A program made the position numbers and the translations under genes. From contig NZ_BMRN01000009.1 in NCBI RefSeq assembly GCF_014648655.1, forward strand, positions 124,001 through 188,000: a DNA stretch of 64,000 nt. Reading direction: 5' to 3'. The notes under the pieces were generated by a model. The model had not been told where the DNA came from, did no database searches, and saw nothing but the letters and a program-made list of their open reading frames with translations. The first letter of the stretch is position 1. Every line of letters starts with the position of its first letter. This document shows, one piece after another, positions 18,375 to 26,339 of this stretch. The stretch comes from Streptomyces atratus (lineage in GTDB: Bacteria; Actinomycetota; Actinomycetes; Streptomycetales; Streptomycetaceae).

Positions 18375-19307
18375 ATGCTCGACAGACTCGACCTGCTGGT
18401 CATCGGCGAATGCGTCGCCGACATCGTCCGGCTGCCGGGTGCGGCCGACCAGATCCACCCGGGAGGCAGCCCGGCCAACGTCGCGTACGGTCTGGCCCGG
18501 CTCGGGCACGGCGCAACCCTGCTCACCCAGCTCGGCCCGGACGACAACGGGCGGCTGATCAGGGACCATCTGACCGGCGCCGGGGTCGAGATCCGCACGG
18601 ACGGTGCCACGGAGCCCACCCCCTCCGCCGCCGTGACCCTGGACGACGGCGGCCAGGCCGCGTACACCTTCGAGATCACCTGGACGCTCGACGCGGTCTC
18701 CCTGGACCGGGCGCCCCACCACGTCCACACCGGCTCCATCGCCACGGTGATGGAGCCCGGAGCGGCCACCGTCCTCGCCGCCGTCGAGTCGCTGCGGACG
18801 TCCGCGACCGTCAGCTACGACCCCAATGTGCGGCCCGGGCTGATGGGGGACCACGACGCGGCTGTCCGCAAGGTCGAGTGCTGCGTCGCGCTCAGCGATC
18901 TGGTCAAGGCCAGCGACGAGGACCTGCGGTGGCTGTATCCGGGCCAGGAGCCGGAGCAGGTCGCCGAGCGGTGGCGCGCCACCGGCCCGGCCGTCGTCCT
19001 CGTCACCCGAGGAGGCGACGGTGCCCTGGCCGTCATTCCCGACGGGCAGGTGACGGTCGCCGCGCTGCCCACCGACGTGGTCGACACGGTGGGGGCGGGC
19101 GACGCCTTCATGTCCGGCACCCTGCACGCCCTCGCCTCGCACGGGCTGCTCGGTGCGGACGGCCGTGAACGGCTGCGTGCGCTGGACCGGGACACCGCGA
19201 CCGATGTCCTGCGTCACGCCGCGGCCTCCGCCGCCGTGACCGTCGCGCGGGCCGGTGCCAACCCGCCGGACGAGGCGGAGCTGAAGGAGGCACTCGCCCG
19301 GGGCTGA
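18375..19307 (+). CDS. PfkB family carbohydrate kinase (fructokinase-like)
   Basis: A 310-aa ribokinase/fructokinase-type enzyme phosphorylating a sugar with ATP. Both PfkB signatures are present: an N-terminal HPGGSPANVAYGLARLGH and a C-terminal VDTVGAGDAFMSG with the catalytic Asp. ATG 18375 starts the conserved LDLLVIGECVADIVRL strand. It follows the GH32-like remnant, so the original substrate may have been fructose from sucrose or levan; other pentoses are possible. It ends at a strong hairpin terminator. Confidence 0.9.
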   Translation: MLDRLDLLVIGECVADIVRLPGAADQIHPGGSPANVAYGLARLGHGATLLTQLGPDDNGRLIRDHLTGAGVEIRTDGATEPTPSAAVTLDDGGQAAYTFEITWTLDAVSLDRAPHHVHTGSIATVMEPGAATVLAAVESLRTSATVSYDPNVRPGLMGDHDAAVRKVECCVALSDLVKASDEDLRWLYPGQEPEQVAERWRATGPAVVLVTRGGDGALAVIPDGQVTVAALPTDVVDTVGAGDAFMSGTLHALASHGLLGADGRERLRALDRDTATDVLRHAAASAAVTVARAGANPPDEAELKEALARG

Positions 19308-19315
19308 ACACGAAG

Positions 19316-19345
19316 GTGCCACCGCCCCTCGCGAGGCGGTGGCAC
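19316..19345 (+). terminator. hairpin terminator after the PfkB kinase
   Basis: A perfect 11-bp stem (GTGCCACCGCC and complement) with an 8-nt loop begins 8 nt after the kinase stop. There is no T-run. Confidence 0.8.
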
Positions 19346-19365
19346 CGTCATGGAGCCGGCCCGGG

Positions 19366-19590
19366 TCAGCCGGCCGGGACGGCCCGGGGCAGCACCGAGT
19401 CGACGGTGTTGCCGTGCCGGTCCTCCGCCGTCACACGGACGCCCGAAGCCACCGGACCTCAGCGCGGAACGCGGTGCCGGGAACCGGCGGCCACCGTCGT
19501 GGACCCGGTGCACCGAGACCTGCTGCCGGTGACGCCACCGTCCGAGGTCACCCGGGCCCGTAGCCTGCGCAGGCTGTCGACCGTGCTCGA
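19366..19590 (-). pseudogene. C-terminal remnant of a secreted S8 (subtilisin-like) peptidase
   Basis: On the minus strand three frames carry adjacent pieces of one conserved tail: STVDSLRRLRARVTSDGG, then VHRVHDGG, then GVRVTAEDRHGNTVDSVLPR ending AVPAG and stop. This order matches the extracellular C-terminal Ig-like region of Streptomyces S8 peptidases. At least two frameshifts and the lack of a catalytic domain make it a dead fragment. The assignment rests on motif recognition only. Confidence 0.5.
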
Positions 19591-19598
19591 GGAACCGC

Positions 19599-20894
19599 TC
19601 ATTGCCCGGGCGCCGCCAGATGCGGTGTGCTGTCGTCGTCGAGGAACTCGATGACGGCGAGGGCGAACAGCGCGCACAGCGCGATCCATACGGTGACCAG
19701 GCCCGTCGGCCGGTCCCACGCCACCAGGACCGCGGCGGCCACCACGACCACCGTCCAGTTCAGCCAGAGCCTGGCGCGGTGCACCCACCTGCCGACCGGG
19801 CCGCCGGTGACACCGGCCGCGTCCCGTACGGCACCGATGCCGCCGCTCCACATCGCCCTGACGCGGGTGGCGGTGAGGCCGTCACCGGTGAGCCAGGCGG
19901 CGAGGGCCACCACAATGCCGAGCGTGACCATCAGGCGGACCAAGGCGCGTACGGGGCCGGCCAGGGCGTCGAAGACGGAACCGGCGGCCGGCTGGGACAC
20001 CTCGGACGGGAGACTGTCGAGATAGAAGGCACGCCCCACCCACACGGCCAGCCCGAGCACCGCGGCACCCGCCGCGATCGCGAGCGCCGCCGTGACCAGT
20101 GCGCGACGGCGGCGTACCGCGAGAAGCACCCCGCCCGCGGCAAGGACCAGAGTGACCAACGGCAGCCAGAAGCCGATGATCTGAAGGGCCCGGAACCACT
20201 TCTTGGCCTTGCCGACCGAGTCGGAGGTCAGCACCGTGAAGTCGGTGTGGATCTCCGGGATCTTCGCGGCGACCGTCAGCCCCCGGTCGACGAGGCGTTG
20301 CTTCACCCGGTCGATCACCGGTGCCAGGTCGATGGTGACGGTGTCATTGGTGAGTTTCACCGCCCCGCCGCCGCTCCCGGAAAGTGCCTTCATCGTCGCG
20401 GACTGGGCGGCCCGGTTGAGGTCGGTCCAGATCGTCGCGAAGGCGTCGCCTGCGACGAACTTCTCCACGGTCCCGCGCACGAAGTCCGAAACCCCGGTGG
20501 TCAGGGGGCCGCTCAGTCGCGAGAGCGCCTTGTCGACAACCGGCCGGTCCGCCGGGGCGACGTCGGCCAGCAGCGCCTTCACGTCGAGGTGCTTCATGAC
20601 GGCGCCGGTCACGCGATCGGCCACCGCGGACTGCACATCGGGGTCGGAGGCGAGCGGTGCCATCATCGCCACATAGTTGTCCGTGTCGCCGATCTCGTTC
20701 TTCGCCCAGGTGGCCACGATGCTCAGCGGCGTGAGGACGGCCGCGACAAGAACGAGCAGCACGGCGAAGAGCGAACGGGCCCGCAGCCGGTGCCGTGCCG
20801 GGGCACGGGCCTCCAGCACCGCCACCCTGGCGCGCAGCGCCTCCAGTTCCGCGCGCGCTTTTGGGGACTGAGACTGGTTACCGTCCGCTTCCAT
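19599..20894 (-). CDS. integral membrane protein with large extracellular loop
   Basis: A 431-aa protein. An N-terminal coiled-coil-like stretch (ELEALRARVAVLEARAPA) is followed by a first membrane helix (about 38-60). A large outer loop (about 62-250) has the conserved NEIGDTDNYVAMMAPLA, and four to five C-terminal helices follow. It matches a widespread actinobacterial family of uncharacterised membrane proteins. I chose ATG 20892-20894, since the upstream ten codons look unconserved. Cytoplasmic ends and an alpha-helical loop suggest a scaffold or sensor role, but the function is unknown. It is divergent from the ketosynthase operon, with about 195 bp between. Confidence 0.8.
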   Translation of the reverse strand: MEADGNQSQSPKARAELEALRARVAVLEARAPARHRLRARSLFAVLLVLVAAVLTPLSIVATWAKNEIGDTDNYVAMMAPLASDPDVQSAVADRVTGAVMKHLDVKALLADVAPADRPVVDKALSRLSGPLTTGVSDFVRGTVEKFVAGDAFATIWTDLNRAAQSATMKALSGSGGGAVKLTNDTVTIDLAPVIDRVKQRLVDRGLTVAAKIPEIHTDFTVLTSDSVGKAKKWFRALQIIGFWLPLVTLVLAAGGVLLAVRRRRALVTAALAIAAGAAVLGLAVWVGRAFYLDSLPSEVSQPAAGSVFDALAGPVRALVRLMVTLGIVVALAAWLTGDGLTATRVRAMWSGGIGAVRDAAGVTGGPVGRWVHRARLWLNWTVVVVAAAVLVAWDRPTGLVTVWIALCALFALAVIEFLDDDSTPHLAAPGQ

Positions 20895-21089
20895 GTCCCA
20901 AGGGGATGCCCTGCCGATGCACACAGCGCGGTGGACTGCTGCGGACGGGTGAACGCCTTCCCCGGGCGCGCGGCGAGGTTCGGTCCACTCGGCGTCGGTG
21001 ACCCGTTCGGCTCAGTGGGCGCATCCTCGCCGGGGCGACTGCCGTTCGACATCCGGTAGACGTGATCGATTACGGAGGAGGGGCGGATC

Positions 21090-22367
21090 ATGGGGCGGGT
21101 CGACATGGGTGTCGCGGTGACGGGAGTGGGGCTGGTGACCCCTGCGGGCGCGGACGAGCACACCTTCTGGGCGGGACTGTGCGCCGGTGTGTCCGTGGCA
21201 CGGCGATGTGAGGAACTGGCAGGTCTCCCGGTCGACTTCGCCTGTCCGGTGGACGGGATCGACCTGGACGAGGCCGTCGGCGGACGCTCGGCGTGGCGCA
21301 TGGCACGGTTCGTGAAGATGGCGCTGGTCGCCGCCCGGCAGGCGGTGGCGGACGCCGGGCTGTCACCGGAGCGGTGGGACGGCGACCGGGTGGCAGTGGT
21401 GCTCGGCGTCGGTGTGGGCGGGGTGTCCGTGCTCGTCGACAATCTGCGCAAGCTGGACGGCGGCGGATCTGAGGCGGTGTCGCCGCTCCTGGTCCCGATG
21501 ATGATGCCCAACGCCGCCGCCGGGGAGGTGGCCATCGCCCTGCGGGCCCACGGTCCCAGCCTGGCACCGGCCACGGCCTGCGCATCCGGGGCGACCGCGA
21601 TCGCCGTGGCCCGTGACCTGCTGACGAGTGGCCGGTGCGATGTGGTGGTGGCAGGCGGTGCGGAGTCCGTACTGACTCCGCTGGTGGTGAGCGCCTTCGC
21701 GGGAATGGGAGCGCTCTCCCTGCGTACGGGCGATCCGGCGGGCGCGTCGCGGCCGTTCGCCGCGGACCGGGACGGTTTCGTGATCGGTGAGGGTGCCGCC
21801 GTGCTCGTGCTGGAGCGGACACTCGATGCGCGAGCCCGCGGGGGACGGGCGCGCGCCCTGCTGACCGGTGCGGGTGCCGGCACCGATGCCCACCACCCCA
21901 CGGCCCCGGACCCGGAAGGAGCCGGTGCGCGCAGGGCCGTGGAGGTGGCGCTGCACGAGGCGGGCTGGGCGGCCCACGAGGTCGACCACATCAATGCGCA
22001 CGGCACATCGACCCCGCTGAACGACGCGATGGAGACAGCGCTCATCTCGGGGCTCTTCCCTCACCGGCCGTCGGTGACCGCCCCGAAAGGTGTGCTCGGG
22101 CACACCCTCGCCGCGGCCGGGGCGATCGATGCGGTGGCCACCGTACTGACTCTGGAGCACGGTCTCGTCCCGCCGATCGCCAACCTGGACTCGCTGCCGG
22201 ACGGGTTCGACCTCGACTGTGTGGTCAAGGAGCCCCGCACGCAGCACGTCGAGCGGGCACTCAGCCACTCGTTCGGTTTCGGTGGACACAACGTCGCGCT
22301 CGCCTTCCAGCGCGTCGACGCGGACGGCCCGTCGAAGAGGGCCCCCGGTGTCCTCGCCGCCGGCTGA
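21090..22367 (+). CDS. beta-ketoacyl-ACP synthase (KAS II-like), first of operon
   Basis: A 425-aa condensing enzyme joining an acyl chain with an ACP-bound extender by decarboxylative Claisen condensation. The full catalytic set is visible: Cys164 in ATACASG, His304 in NAHGTSTPLND, Lys333 and His338 in APKGVLGH, and the C-terminal SFGFGGHN. It is thus an active KS, not a chain-length factor. AGGAGGGG lies about 8 nt before the ATG. It starts a cluster with an acyl-CoA oxidase-like gene 13 nt downstream, a small membrane peptide, an ACP and a second KS. Both KS share unusual N-terminal text (IDFAC.VDGIDLD), so they arose from one duplication. Confidence 0.93.
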   Translation: MGRVDMGVAVTGVGLVTPAGADEHTFWAGLCAGVSVARRCEELAGLPVDFACPVDGIDLDEAVGGRSAWRMARFVKMALVAARQAVADAGLSPERWDGDRVAVVLGVGVGGVSVLVDNLRKLDGGGSEAVSPLLVPMMMPNAAAGEVAIALRAHGPSLAPATACASGATAIAVARDLLTSGRCDVVVAGGAESVLTPLVVSAFAGMGALSLRTGDPAGASRPFAADRDGFVIGEGAAVLVLERTLDARARGGRARALLTGAGAGTDAHHPTAPDPEGAGARRAVEVALHEAGWAAHEVDHINAHGTSTPLNDAMETALISGLFPHRPSVTAPKGVLGHTLAAAGAIDAVATVLTLEHGLVPPIANLDSLPDGFDLDCVVKEPRTQHVERALSHSFGFGGHNVALAFQRVDADGPSKRAPGVLAAG

Positions 22368-22380
22368 TCGTTCTTGTCCC

Positions 22381-24252
22381 ATGACCGCATCGATCGACGA
22401 CCTCTCCACCGAACGGTCCATGGAACTCCTCACCGGTGTGCTCCTGGGCGACAACTTCCGCCAGGAGCACGGCTTCTGGCAGCGGATGATCAGCACGGAA
22501 CCGTTCCGCCGCCCGGGCCACCGCGCCCCCGACGAACGCCTGCGTCTCGCCTACGAGCGGCTGCGCATCCTCAACGACTGCCTCGACAGCGGCGCCCGGC
22601 TCGCCGCCGACCCCCGCGCCCTCGCGGCCCTGCACGAATGGCTCGGCCCGGTCGACCCGGCCCTCACCACGGTCGCGGGCATTCACTACAACCTCTTCCT
22701 CGGCAGCCTCCTCGATCACGAAGAAGGCGGTCGGCGCGATCTGTCGGACTTCCTCCGACTGCGCAGCATCGGCACCTTTCTCTGTACGGAGGTGGCGCAC
22801 GGCAATGACGCGGCGGCCGTCGAGACCACGGCCGCCTACGACCGCGCACGTGACGGGTTTGTGCTGCACACACCGCATGCCGGCGCCCAGAAGTTCATGC
22901 CCAACACCAGTCCGGCAGGCGGCCCCAAGACCGGTCTTGTGGCCGCGCGTCTGCTCGTCGACGGCGCCGATCACGGAGTCTTTCTCTTCCTCGTACCGCT
23001 CACCGATGCCGTACGGGCCCTGCCCGGCGTACGGGTCCGCAGACTTCCCGCACGCATGGGGAGCCCGGTGGACCACTGCCTGACCTCCTTCGACCAGGTC
23101 TTCGTGGGGCGCGACGCGCTGCTCGGCGGGGACCACGGACGGATCGGTGACGACGGCGGGTTCAGCAGCGCCGTCGGCAGCCGCAGACGTCGCCTCCTCG
23201 CGTCGATCGGGCGCGTCACCTCCGGCAAGATCTCCATGAGTGCCTGCGCGGTCGGCTCCGCGCGCGCAACGCTCGCCGTCGCCGTCCGCTACGGCGGCCA
23301 TCGGTACATCTCCGGGCCCCGCGGATCGCGTCAGGTACCGGTGATGGCCCACCGCAGCCACCACGGCCCGCTCGCCCGGGCCATGGCCACGGTCTTCGCG
23401 ATGAGTCTGCTGCACCGCAGGGCCCTGAACCGCTGGGAGGGACGGAAGGACGGCTCGGGCCCGGGCCGGGAGGAGGCGGAGCGGCTGGTCGCCGTCGCCA
23501 AGGGATGGATCAGCTGGCAGGCCAGATCCGTGATCGTCGAATGCCGTGAACGGTGCGGTGCCCAGGCGCTCCTGGAGAACAACGGCATGACCGAGCTCAT
23601 CACCGGAGTGGAAGGTGTCATCACCGCCGAGGGCGACAACCTGGCCATCCACGCCAAGGCGGCCGCGGAAATGCTCTTCGCCACCGAACCGGCCGCGCAC
23701 GGCGCTCCCCTCGGCGGCGAACCCGGTGATCTCACCGACCCCGGGTTCCTCGGCAGGCTCCTGGCTGTGCTGGAGGAGATCTGGTTCGGCCGGGCCAGGG
23801 AAAGGCTGGGCCGCGCACCGCACGGTGACTCGCTGGAGCGGTGGAACATCGCATCCGGCCCCGCCCTTCGCGGCGTCGAGGCCCACGCCCACCGGCAGGC
23901 GGCCGAGGCGTACGCGGACGCGGTGGCAGGTCTGCCGGAGGGGCCCGCCCGTGGGCGCCTGGTCGAGCTGCAGCGGCTGTTCGCACTCGACCGGATCGCC
24001 CGGAACAGCGGTGATCTGCTGGCCGCCGGATACCTGACGGCCGATCAGGTCAATGGACTGCCGGATGCCTTGGAAGAGGTGATCACCGTCGTCGCCGCTC
24101 ATCTGCCCGCCCTCGCCGACTCGTTCGCGCTGCCGCAGGAACTGCTCGCCGACTGGCCCATCGCGGGGGCCGATTACGTCGATGCGTACGACGATCCGGC
24201 GGGGGCCTGGCAGCCGGACGGGGACCGGGCGACGACCCCGGGGGGGCGGTGA
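22381..24252 (+). CDS. acyl-CoA oxidase/dehydrogenase-like flavoprotein
   Basis: A 623-aa protein with acyl-CoA oxidase architecture: an alpha-helical N-terminal domain, a beta domain (about 130-240, with LRSIGTFLCTEVAHGNDAAA), a first helical bundle (RGSRQVPVMAHRSHHGPLAR) and the ACOX C-terminal bundle (about 440-600). ACOX enzymes put an alpha-beta double bond into acyl thioesters. The glutamate region (ALLENNGMTELITGVEGVIT) resembles the catalytic loop. Starting 13 nt after KS1 and overlapping the next start (GTGA), it seems dedicated to this operon, where it may desaturate an ACP- or CoA-bound chain. That role is inferred. Confidence 0.85.
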   Translation: MTASIDDLSTERSMELLTGVLLGDNFRQEHGFWQRMISTEPFRRPGHRAPDERLRLAYERLRILNDCLDSGARLAADPRALAALHEWLGPVDPALTTVAGIHYNLFLGSLLDHEEGGRRDLSDFLRLRSIGTFLCTEVAHGNDAAAVETTAAYDRARDGFVLHTPHAGAQKFMPNTSPAGGPKTGLVAARLLVDGADHGVFLFLVPLTDAVRALPGVRVRRLPARMGSPVDHCLTSFDQVFVGRDALLGGDHGRIGDDGGFSSAVGSRRRRLLASIGRVTSGKISMSACAVGSARATLAVAVRYGGHRYISGPRGSRQVPVMAHRSHHGPLARAMATVFAMSLLHRRALNRWEGRKDGSGPGREEAERLVAVAKGWISWQARSVIVECRERCGAQALLENNGMTELITGVEGVITAEGDNLAIHAKAAAEMLFATEPAAHGAPLGGEPGDLTDPGFLGRLLAVLEEIWFGRARERLGRAPHGDSLERWNIASGPALRGVEAHAHRQAAEAYADAVAGLPEGPARGRLVELQRLFALDRIARNSGDLLAAGYLTADQVNGLPDALEEVITVVAAHLPALADSFALPQELLADWPIAGADYVDAYDDPAGAWQPDGDRATTPGGR

Positions 24253-24425
24253 GGGCCGTGACGGGGACGGGAACAGCTGTGCGGACGCAGCGGGTACGGG
24301 AGACGGCCGAGGCGCTCGGTGTCCGCGTTGTGCTGCTGGTCTTCTGGGGTACGGCCGCCGTTCTGGCCCGGTGGATCACGCAGCCGCAGCAGGGCGGTGG
24401 CGAATCGGTTCGGCACAAGGCGTAA
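24249..24425 (+). CDS. 58-aa single-pass membrane peptide, coupled to the acyl-CoA oxidase gene
   Basis: A small gene easily missed. GTG 24249 overlaps the TGA of the acyl-CoA oxidase gene by 4 nt, and the frame runs 58 codons to TAA at 24423-24425. The sequence has a charged N-terminus (VRTQRVRETAEALG), one hydrophobic helix (RVVLLVFWGTAAVLARWI, residues about 26-43) and a polar tail (QPQQGGGESVRHKA). This is a type of peptide that could anchor the enzymes to the membrane. It matches no family I recognise. Its conserved overlap and position inside the operon are the reasons to believe it. Confidence 0.6.
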   Translation: MRAVTGTGTAVRTQRVRETAEALGVRVVLLVFWGTAAVLARWITQPQQGGGESVRHKA

Positions 24426-24511
24426 CTGGAGGCACGTCACCCAGTTGATTCGGCGTCGGGACGGTGCCCCGCCGTCCCCGGCAGCCGTACCGAATGACGG
24501 AGAGGAAGCTC

Positions 24512-24790
24512 ATGAGTGCGATTCATCCCAAGATCACCGAGGTTCTGACACACACCTTCAAAGTGCCCGTCGCCGAGATCCGCCCGGATTCCACGATGGA
24601 CAGCCTGGAGATGGACTCCCTCGCCGTCGCCGAGTTCGCCGTCCTCATCCGGGAGACGATGGGCGGCGACAGGGACTTCGACGAGCTCTCCAAGGACGCC
24701 ACCCTTGCCGCCATCACGCGATACATCGACGCGGCAGCCGGCAGCGGGGCGCCGTTGGGCGGCGAGGCACCGACGAGCAACGCCCGATGA
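24512..24790 (+). CDS. acyl carrier protein
   Basis: A 92-aa acyl carrier protein. The 4'-phosphopantetheine attachment site is MDSL with Ser36, preceded by DSTMDSLEM and followed by AVAEFAVLIRETMGG, the usual helix II. Length and acidity are normal for a type II ACP. GAGAGGAAG lies 5-10 nt before the ATG. It overlaps the second ketosynthase start (ATGA). An 86-nt gap after the small membrane gene contains a 7-bp stem (GGGACGG, 24458-24464, with 24472-24478) that might affect expression. It is probably the carrier for both condensing enzymes. Confidence 0.93.
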   Translation: MSAIHPKITEVLTHTFKVPVAEIRPDSTMDSLEMDSLAVAEFAVLIRETMGGDRDFDELSKDATLAAITRYIDAAAGSGAPLGGEAPTSNAR

Positions 24791-26010
24791 ACAGGCCCGC
24801 GATCGCCGTAACAGGCCTGGGAATGATCACCCCGGTCGGCAACGACACCGAATCCACCTGGAAAGGTGTGTGCGCCGGAGTCTCGCCGGTGCGTACCGTC
24901 GCGGCACTCGAAGGGTGCGCGATCGACTTCGCCTGCACGGTCGACGGTATCGATCTGGACGCCGCGATCGGCGGCCGCACGTCCTTCCGGATGGGAAAGT
25001 ACGTCAAGTTCGCCGTTCTCGCCGCCCGGGAGGCGGTCGCCGACGCCGGCCTCGACCCGGCGCAGTGGGAGGGCAGCAGGGTCGCGGTGGTCGTCGGCAC
25101 CAGCAGCGGAGGCTCCGCCTCACTGACCGAGCAGGCCGTCGTACTCGACCGGCACGGACCGGATGCCACCTCGCCGTCGGGCATCCTGCTCACCATTCCG
25201 AACATGCCCGCGGCCGAGATCGCCATCCAGCTGCGGGCCACCGGCCCCAGCATGGCACCGTGCACCGCCTGCTCGTCCGGCGCCACCGCACTGTCCGTGG
25301 CTCGCGATCTGCTGGTCACCGGGCAGTGCGACATCGCGATCGCCGGAGCCACCGAGTCGATCGTCTACCCGGTTGCCATGACGGGATTCGCCCGGTCCGG
25401 AGCCGCGGCCCGGGCGGACGGCGAACCGGCCAGGCGGTGCCGGCCCTTCGCGGCCGACCGTGCCGGGCTGGTCATGGGCGAGGGCGCCGCCGTCATGGTG
25501 CTGGAACGGGCGGACGACGCCGCAGCCCGGGGCGCCGCGCCGCGGGCACTGCTCGTGGGGACCGGTGCCACCACCGACGCCCACCACCCCACAAGCCCGC
25601 ACCCCTCCGGCGCGGTCGCCCAGGCCGCGGTCGAGGCGGCGCTGCACGACGCGGGCTGGGCGGCCGAGGACGTCGAGCACGTCAACGCGCACGGCACGGC
25701 GACACCCATGAACGACGCCACCGAGGCCGCCCTCATCGGCCGGGTCTACCCGCACCGGCCGCCCGTCACCGCCCCGAAGGGCGTTCTCGGCCACTGCATG
25801 GGCGCGGCCGGAGCGATCGAGGCCGGACTGACCGTCCTGACGCTCCAGCGCGGAGTCGTACCGCCGATCGCCAATCTGGACACCCCGGCGCCCGAGTTCG
25901 ACATCAACTGCGTCACCAGGCAACCCCTGCGGCAGCCCATCCGGCGCGCGGTCAGCCACTCCTTCGGTTTCGGCGGGCACAACGCCGTGATCGCTCTTCA
26001 GCGTCCGTAG
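24787..26010 (+). CDS. beta-ketoacyl-ACP synthase, second of operon
   Basis: A 407-aa condensing enzyme with the complete triad: Cys162 in CTACSSG, His302 in NAHGTATPMND, and Lys331 with His336 in KGVLGH. It is close to the first KS of the operon. It has an intact Cys, so the pair is not a KS-alpha/chain-length-factor heterodimer of aromatic type II PKS. The ATG overlaps the ACP stop. The cluster lacks a ketoreductase, dehydratase, acyltransferase or thioesterase, which must come from elsewhere or be unnecessary. Confidence 0.93.
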   Translation: MNRPAIAVTGLGMITPVGNDTESTWKGVCAGVSPVRTVAALEGCAIDFACTVDGIDLDAAIGGRTSFRMGKYVKFAVLAAREAVADAGLDPAQWEGSRVAVVVGTSSGGSASLTEQAVVLDRHGPDATSPSGILLTIPNMPAAEIAIQLRATGPSMAPCTACSSGATALSVARDLLVTGQCDIAIAGATESIVYPVAMTGFARSGAAARADGEPARRCRPFAADRAGLVMGEGAAVMVLERADDAAARGAAPRALLVGTGATTDAHHPTSPHPSGAVAQAAVEAALHDAGWAAEDVEHVNAHGTATPMNDATEAALIGRVYPHRPPVTAPKGVLGHCMGAAGAIEAGLTVLTLQRGVVPPIANLDTPAPEFDINCVTRQPLRQPIRRAVSHSFGFGGHNAVIALQRP

Positions 26011-26095
26011 GCATCGGGCAGGTGGTGCGACGGGAGCCCAGCCCGGCGTACCACCGGCCACACCGCCCATGAGCTGCGCGGAGGCTCGTGATAAC

Positions 26096-26282
26096 TTGCC
26101 GAAGCCAGTCAAACTCCACGTAGGGGTCAGGGAATCCGGTGAGAATCCGGAACTGACGCGCAGCGGTGAGGGGGACGGGCGGGGCCACGGCCACTGGGAC
26201 CACCCGCGGGTGTCCTGGGAAGGCGTCCCGTCCGTAGGAGCCCGAGTCCGAAGACCTGCTGGCACCTGCGACCCGGTACCGG
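26096..26282 (+). ncRNA. cobalamin riboswitch
   Basis: The stretch upstream of the binding protein has the hallmark segments of the AdoCbl aptamer in order: GGAATCCGGTGAGAATCCGG, CTGACGCGCAGCGGTGA (the B12 box core), CCACTGGGA, GGGAAGGCG and GAGCCCGAGTCCGAAGACCT. It should switch off the downstream importer when adenosylcobalamin is plentiful, as known for this class. The region just before the start contains ACCTGC and its complement GCAGGT-like bases (TGCGACCCGGTACCGGGTGCA at 26268-26288), which may form the expression-platform hairpin. Confidence 0.9.
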
Positions 26283-26339
26283 GTGCAGGACTCCGTACAG
26301 CGGGCTCCGCGCATGAGCCCCGAGACGCAGAGGGACTCC

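Noticed and set aside
21090..26010. Aromatic type II polyketide cluster
   Set aside because: Both ketosynthases keep the active Cys, so there is no chain-length factor, and ketoreductase, aromatase and cyclase are missing.
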